From positions 124,001 through 188,000 of the forward strand of contig NZ_FOCK01000006.1 of assembly GCF_900110085.1 (NCBI RefSeq): DNA of 64,000 nt, in the 5' to 3' direction. Both the position numbers and the translations under genes were made by a program. The notes below the pieces were generated by a model that worked only from the letters and a program-made list of their open reading frames with translations, did no database searches and was not told the origin of the DNA. This document shows, in pieces, positions 59,116-64,000 of this stretch (positions within the stretch are counted from its first letter, which is position 1; each line of letters begins with the position of its first letter). This stretch comes from Prevotella sp. ne3005 (GTDB taxonomy: Bacteria; Bacteroidota; Bacteroidia; Bacteroidales; Bacteroidaceae).

Positions 59116-60279
59116 ATGGCGATTATTTTCCTATATTTCGCACTGTTCTTAGGGGTGCATCTCCTGACGAGACAATTCGTGAAGCGAGGTGCAGCCCGAT
59201 TGTTTCAGCTTGTGGCATGCTTCCTGTTGCTATTCGGTTTCTTCGGCTTCAGGAACATCACCGTGCTGAACGATACGCCCCACTACTATGGTGCCTACTA
59301 CCAACTGACACATCTGAAGAATTATGTGGAGTCATCAATCTTCACCTATCGCATCTTGTTGAGTTTCGAGTACGGCTATCAGGTGCTGCAGCATACACTC
59401 ATCAAATACGTGTCGAAGGAGCCATTTACCATTATCATCTTCTCGTCGCTGATGATCACCTGGGGTAACGTGAAGTTCATCTCGCGCCAGACACGGCATA
59501 TTGCCTTGGCCCTGCTGATGATACTGCTGTCGGGGGTGTTGTTCGATCAGTACTGCCTCATCCGTCAGTCATTTGCACTGATGTTCTTCTATGCCGCCTA
59601 TCCGTATCTGAAGCAGGATCGCTGGAAGCCTTATGTGGCATTAATCATCTGTGCGGCATTCTTCCATCTATCGGCACTGGTGCTGCTCATCCTGCCTATT
59701 GTGCAGCATATCCCTATCTCGAAACGTAATGTGGCCATCGTATTAGGCATAGCCGTACTGATTTCCATTACGGTGTATGAGCTCTTCAACCTGCTGGGGC
59801 TGGGCGACACAAAGTATTTCCTGATGAACATCAAGCGAAATACGTTTCCGATTGGTGCCGTGCTCGACGGCACATTGATGCTTACCCTGCTGATGACTTG
59901 TCTGTGGCTCTACAGGAAAATGGGGATGACCAGCTATGATAAGACCACCTTCTGGATAGGTATCTGCGGCCTCTGCGTGTGTATCATCACCCCATCGTTC
60001 CTTTCATTTTTCCGACTGAACATCTTTGTATGGCCCATCATCTACATAACCTTTTTCAGGTTTGTGGATGCCGATGACCAGATGACGGACTATGGGGCGC
60101 AGAACCAATGTCAGGCACTGAGACGACAGATGATGATGATGGTAATGGGGCTGTTGGCAGTGAGAATGGCGATGATCCTGATGTTCAGAAACGAGTGGTA
60201 TCATTTGGTGCCCTACTCCTTTTATGATTTCAGCGACAGGTTTCACGGGTTTAATATGTATTGGGAAAATAACGTATGA
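59116..60279 (+). CDS. EpsG-family polysaccharide polymerase (Wzy-like)
   Basis: About 10 hydrophobic segments over 387 aa. The ND-TPHYYGAYY loop and YEYGYQVLQHTL-like segment (SFEYGYQVLQHTLIKYVSKE) are EpsG features. It probably polymerises repeat units at the outer face of the inner membrane. Its last codons overlap the next gene by 4 bp. Confidence 0.75.
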   Translation: MAIIFLYFALFLGVHLLTRQFVKRGAARLFQLVACFLLLFGFFGFRNITVLNDTPHYYGAYYQLTHLKNYVESSIFTYRILLSFEYGYQVLQHTLIKYVSKEPFTIIIFSSLMITWGNVKFISRQTRHIALALLMILLSGVLFDQYCLIRQSFALMFFYAAYPYLKQDRWKPYVALIICAAFFHLSALVLLILPIVQHIPISKRNVAIVLGIAVLISITVYELFNLLGLGDTKYFLMNIKRNTFPIGAVLDGTLMLTLLMTCLWLYRKMGMTSYDKTTFWIGICGLCVCIITPSFLSFFRLNIFVWPIIYITFFRFVDADDQMTDYGAQNQCQALRRQMMMMVMGLLAVRMAMILMFRNEWYHLVPYSFYDFSDRFHGFNMYWENNV

Positions 60280-62288
60280 AGAAGATTGCCATCCTATATA
60301 TCTGCACAGGGCGCTATGCCCAGTTCTTCAACGGCTTCTATGAGTCGGCTGAACAGTATCTGTTGCAGGGTGTGGAGAAGCACTACTTCGTGTTTACCGA
60401 TCAGGAGCAGCTGACAAAGGCTGCAAACGTGGAATTGCTGATCAGACCCTGTAAGGGATTCCCTGAGGACTCGTTGTTTAGGTTCGACCGTTTCTTAGAG
60501 ATCAAAGAACAGCTGAAAGACTACGACTACACCTTCTTCTTCAACGCCAATATGCGCTTTGTGGCACCGGTGGGAGAAGAGCTGTTGGAGGCGCCGCTGA
60601 CGGCGGTGCTACACCCCGGCTATTACGACAAACCCGAATGGCGCTACCCCTATGAGCGCAACCAGCAGTCGAAGGCCTATATCCCTGCCCATGAGACGGA
60701 CTACCATTACTATATGGGCAGTCTGAACGGCGGAAGAACGGAAGACTATCTGGCGCTGGCCGAGACTTGTAGTCAGCATATACATGAAGACTGGGAGAAA
60801 GGTATCGTAGCTTGTTACCACGACGAGTCCCACCTGAACCATTATCTGCGACAGCATCCCTGCAAGGCGTTGTCACCAGCCTATGCCTATATCGAAGGGG
60901 AGGACATGCCCTTTGAGCCGAAAATTATACTGATTGATAAGACGAAGCTCGACCCCTATTTCGACAAAGGACGCGACCACTCGTTGTGGGGACGGATGAA
61001 AAAGGGCATCGGCATCGTGGCAAGTGCCACCTTGTGGAGCATGACAGAACGTGTAGCGAAGATGGGAATACAGATACTCTGTACTTTCATCATTGCCCAG
61101 TTTGTGGCACCATCAGAGTTCGGACTGGTGAGTATGATGAGCATCTTCCTCGCTTTCTCTACCATCCTCATCGACAGCGGCTTCTCGCAAGCCCTCATCC
61201 ACGAGCAGAACGTAACCCGCCAGGACGAGAGTTCCATCTTCTGGTTTAACATTGTGCTGGGACTGCTCATCTATGGCTGTTTCTGGCTGGCAGCCCCGCT
61301 GATAGCCGATTTCTATAACGAATCCCAGCTGACGGTGCTGATACGTGTGGCATTCCTTGCCCTCATCTTCCAGTCGCTCATCGTAGTCCAGCAGGGGCTG
61401 TTGTTCAAGAGTGTCAACTTCAAGGCGGTGTCTAAGATTTCATTCTGGGCAGTACTGCTCTCAGGAGTGGCTGGTATCGCCGTAAGCTACGTGAGACGTG
61501 ATGTGTGGGGACTGATTGTACAGAATCTCTCATTTGCCATCCTGCAGACAATATTCTTCTGGATCTACAGCCGTTGGCGTCCAACACTGATGTTCTCTAC
61601 CAAATGCGTCAGGAAATACCTGCGGTTCTCAATGAATCTATTAGGCAGCAACATGCTGGCAGCTATCACCGACAACTTGGCCAACCTCTTTGTGGGTAAG
61701 GCCTACAATGCCACCATCTTGGGACACTACACGATGGCCAACAAGATACCCTACCTCACCTCGGGCACCGTCAGCTACAGCATCAAGCGTGTAAGCTACT
61801 CCATCATGTCCACCTTCCAGAACGACAACGAGCAATTGGCCATCTACAGCCAACGGGTGGTGGGTACAGCCTTCTGGATACTGGCCCCCATCATGATACT
61901 GATGTTCGTTCTGGCTGAGCCTTTCATCGCGTGGCTCTTCCCTGAAGAGTGGGCACCCGCCGCCGTTTATCTGCGTTTCTTCTGCGTCATCGGCTTCGTT
62001 TACTGCTTCTCAGATATCAATCAAGACATTCTTTTGGTGAAAGGTCGTACGGACCTATTACTGCGCCTCGATATCATCCGGCGCACCATCCTCGTCATAT
62101 TATTGGTCATCGGCGTCCAGTTCAGCATCGAGACGCTACTCTGGTTGCTCGTGGCCTACAACATACTCAACGGCTTGGCCGTAAGTTGGCTAGCAGGTCG
62201 GCTTATCGGCTGTGGTCTGGGCCGGCAACTCAGCATCGTGGCAGGAACGCCACTTTATTATCTAACTAATTTAAGAAAGATACGATGA
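60276..62288 (+). CDS. GT6 glycosyltransferase fused to a Wzx-type flippase
   Basis: Residues 1-235: family GT6 (the ABO histo-blood-group fold): ILYICTGRYAQFFNGFYESA, YDYTFFFNANMRFV (NAN replacing the DXD of animal enzymes, as in bacterial GT6), VLHPGYYDKPEWRYPYERN, GSLNGGRTEDY, CYHDESHLNHYL. Residues ~240-670: 10-12 membrane helices of a polysaccharide transporter (SMTERVAKMGIQILCTFIIA, FGLVSMMSIFLAFSTILID). No stop or frameshift separates them (join near residue 232-240). A single-chain GT6-flippase is not an arrangement I know. Confidence 0.85.
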   Translation: MKKIAILYICTGRYAQFFNGFYESAEQYLLQGVEKHYFVFTDQEQLTKAANVELLIRPCKGFPEDSLFRFDRFLEIKEQLKDYDYTFFFNANMRFVAPVGEELLEAPLTAVLHPGYYDKPEWRYPYERNQQSKAYIPAHETDYHYYMGSLNGGRTEDYLALAETCSQHIHEDWEKGIVACYHDESHLNHYLRQHPCKALSPAYAYIEGEDMPFEPKIILIDKTKLDPYFDKGRDHSLWGRMKKGIGIVASATLWSMTERVAKMGIQILCTFIIAQFVAPSEFGLVSMMSIFLAFSTILIDSGFSQALIHEQNVTRQDESSIFWFNIVLGLLIYGCFWLAAPLIADFYNESQLTVLIRVAFLALIFQSLIVVQQGLLFKSVNFKAVSKISFWAVLLSGVAGIAVSYVRRDVWGLIVQNLSFAILQTIFFWIYSRWRPTLMFSTKCVRKYLRFSMNLLGSNMLAAITDNLANLFVGKAYNATILGHYTMANKIPYLTSGTVSYSIKRVSYSIMSTFQNDNEQLAIYSQRVVGTAFWILAPIMILMFVLAEPFIAWLFPEEWAPAAVYLRFFCVIGFVYCFSDINQDILLVKGRTDLLLRLDIIRRTILVILLVIGVQFSIETLLWLLVAYNILNGLAVSWLAGRLIGCGLGRQLSIVAGTPLYYLTNLRKIR

Positions 62289-63160
62289 AGATTGTAAGAC
62301 TCTCCGGAGGACTGGGAAACCAGATGTTCCAGTTTGCACTCTATACTGCCCTGCGCAAGCGATTCCCAGAAGAACCGCTACGCATCGACCTGCATGGATT
62401 CAGAGGTTACAGGAAACATCGGGGGTTCGAACTGCCAAAGGTGTTCCGTGTGGGCTATGAGGCAGCAACCCTGAGCGAGGTGGCCAGCATAGCCTACCCC
62501 TACCCTAACTATCAGACGTGGCGATGGCTGAGCCGGGTGCTACCTCCGAGGAAGACCATGCTTCAGGAGAAGCCCGACTTCACGCTAGAGCCCGATGCCC
62601 TGACCCGTGAGGGTGATGTCTACTATGATGGCTATTGGCAACATGAGGAGTATTTCTGTGATATCAGAAAGGACATCCTGGCCCTCTACCGATTCCCCGA
62701 CTTCGATGATGTACAAAGTCAGGAGGCAGCTCAGTTGGCCATAAATAGCAACAGCTGTGCCATCCATATCCGAAGAGGCGACTACCTCAAGGATCCCCTA
62801 CGTAAGGGCACCACCACACTCGAGTATCCCCTGAAGGCCATCCGCTGGATGAAAGAGGAACGGAAGCCTGACTGCTGGTTCGTGTTCTCCGATGATATTC
62901 CCCTTACCCGCGAATGTCTGAAGGCCGTATTGCCTGAGAGTCAGACCTACTACGTGAATTGGAACCAAGGTGAGCGCAGCATCCATGACATGCACCTGAT
63001 GTCGCTCTGCCAGAACCACATCATCGCCAACTCATCGTTCTCGTGGTGGGGCGCATGGCTCAGTCAGCTCAACAACAAGACAGTCGTGGCCCCTGCGGTT
63101 TGGATGAATCGCGACAACGTGTGCTCACCCGTCCCCCAGAAGTGGGTAAAAATAAAATAG
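62285..63160 (+). CDS. GT11 alpha-1,2-fucosyltransferase
   Basis: N-terminal SGGLGNQMFQFALYTALR, central HIRRGDYL (the GDP-fucose binding motif), and C-terminal NSSFSWWGAWL identify GT11. The 291-aa enzyme would transfer fucose in alpha-1,2 linkage, usually to galactose, at the cytosolic face. It overlaps the GT6-flippase gene by 4 bp. GT6 enzymes use a fucosyl-alpha-1,2-galactose acceptor, so the two neighbours fit one pathway. Confidence 0.85.
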   Translation: MKIVRLSGGLGNQMFQFALYTALRKRFPEEPLRIDLHGFRGYRKHRGFELPKVFRVGYEAATLSEVASIAYPYPNYQTWRWLSRVLPPRKTMLQEKPDFTLEPDALTREGDVYYDGYWQHEEYFCDIRKDILALYRFPDFDDVQSQEAAQLAINSNSCAIHIRRGDYLKDPLRKGTTTLEYPLKAIRWMKEERKPDCWFVFSDDIPLTRECLKAVLPESQTYYVNWNQGERSIHDMHLMSLCQNHIIANSSFSWWGAWLSQLNNKTVVAPAVWMNRDNVCSPVPQKWVKIK

Positions 63161-63171
63161 AAATAAAAGAC

Positions 63172-63981
63172 ATGTTCTCTGTCCTCATAGCCGTCTATGC
63201 CAAGGAGCTGCCCCAGAACTTGCAGCAAAGCCTTGAGAGCATCTTCCGTCAGGAACTGATGCCCAATGAGGTGGTGCTCGTTGAGGACGGTCCTTTGACG
63301 GCTGCATTGGAGCAGGTAGTAACAGAAACAGCCGACAAGCATCAGGAACTACACATCGTCAGACTACCGGAGAACATAGGCTTAGGTCTGGCCTTGCAGG
63401 AAGGTCTGCAACACTGCCGATACGACATTGTAGCCAGGATGGACTCCGATGACATCGCCCATCCTCAGCGTTTCAGTAAGGAGATGGCGTGGCTGGAGGC
63501 CCATCCTGAGACAGACATTGTAGGCTCGTGGGTGGATGAGTTTTCTGGCGATCCCTCACAGGTGATCTCCACCCGAAGGCTGCCTGAGACGCATGAGGAG
63601 ATTCTCAGGTTCAGCCGTTACCGCAACCCTATGAACCATCCCACGGTGATGATGCGCAAAGAGGCCGTTCTAAGGGCTGGCAACTATCAGCACTGTCCGC
63701 TCTTCGAGGACTATGACCTCTGGGTACGGATGTTGCGCCGGGGAGCGAGGTTCCATAACCTGCAGGAGTCGTTGCTCAGCTTCCGGCTGACGTCACAACT
63801 CTTCAGTCGTCGTGGTGGCAGTCACTATATCCGTCAGGAGATCAGGTTCCAGCGCCACTTGCGGGCTTTGGGTCATATCAGCTATTGGCAGATGAGCCTC
63901 AACGTTGTGTTGCGCACGCTGCTCAGGCTATTGCCAAAGGGCTGCCGGCGATATGGTTATTTATTTTTCCTCAGAAGATAA
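63172..63981 (+). CDS. GT2-family glycosyltransferase
   Basis: From the Met at 63172: FSVLIAVYAKELPQNLQQSL, VLVEDGP, IGLGLALQEGL, MDSDDIAHPQRF (the DXD), and CPLFEDYDLWVRML. 269 aa, typical of GT2 sugar transferases such as AmsE-like galactosyltransferases. The 312-codon reading would overlap the fucosyltransferase gene out of frame. Acts in assembling the repeat unit; donor sugar cannot be read. Confidence 0.8.
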   Translation: MFSVLIAVYAKELPQNLQQSLESIFRQELMPNEVVLVEDGPLTAALEQVVTETADKHQELHIVRLPENIGLGLALQEGLQHCRYDIVARMDSDDIAHPQRFSKEMAWLEAHPETDIVGSWVDEFSGDPSQVISTRRLPETHEEILRFSRYRNPMNHPTVMMRKEAVLRAGNYQHCPLFEDYDLWVRMLRRGARFHNLQESLLSFRLTSQLFSRRGGSHYIRQEIRFQRHLRALGHISYWQMSLNVVLRTLLRLLPKGCRRYGYLFFLRR

Positions 63982-64000
63982 TAATTCGCAGGAAACTGCG

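Overview
The window looks like chromosome from a Bacteroidota member, most likely a Prevotella-like (Prevotellaceae) gut or oral anaerobe. Evidence: most transcription units start with the Bacteroidota promoter (TTG, 19-21 bp, TAnnTTTG), the ssrA (tmRNA) tag ends in YALAA, and there are families typical of the phylum: 'smalltalk' micropeptides, HU-related proteins, DUF4248, VirE_N/DUF3987, FimB/Mfa2 fimbrial anchor, subtype-iii T6SS VgrG, DUF4112 and a GT6/GT11 polysaccharide locus. No rRNA, tRNA, integrase, transposase or CRISPR array was found.

Layout. 0-4.3 kb: minus-strand genes of unknown function, four sharing a near-identical leader, plus a ~200-nt structured RNA (6S-like candidate). 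4.3-5.8 kb: almost gene-free, with two small-RNA-like units and a 44-aa double-glycine-leader peptide. 5.8-11.5 kb: defence or conflict island with a membrane protein and lipoprotein, a MntA/HepT toxin-antitoxin pair, two AT-rich lipoprotein genes (the second with an AHH nuclease domain), and a WYL regulator operon. 11.5-13.8 kb: non-coding block with an inverted repeat, a 50-bp AT palindrome and 22-bp iterons, followed by DUF4248, HU-like and smalltalk genes. 13.8-26.2 kb: FimB-like anchor, SDR, a VgrG/spike locus, a STAS + SpoIIE/HATPase partner switch and a C11 protease. 26.2-30.7 kb: large GH2 beta-galactosidase and a lipoprotein.

30.9-37.4 kb: second HU/smalltalk locus with DUF5675, VirE_N/DUF3987 and HIRAN genes and the same inverted-repeat/AT-palindrome layout. 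37.5-43.6 kb: NAD/ADP-ribose-themed cluster (A1S_2505-like protein, ADP-ribosylglycohydrolase, truncated sirtuin, AAA ATPase, Nudix), bracketed by a duplicated A1S_2505-like domain whose second copy is fused to a sigma factor. 43.8-55.8 kb: housekeeping and redox genes mixed with several decayed or hybrid genes. 56.1-56.5 kb: ssrA on the minus strand. 56.7 kb to the end: capsule/exopolysaccharide operon (Wza, Wzz, EpsG-type polymerase, GT6-flippase fusion, GT11 fucosyltransferase, GT2) that could build a blood-group-like Fuc-Gal epitope.

Functions are assigned by recognising motifs and family resemblance by eye. No database search was run.
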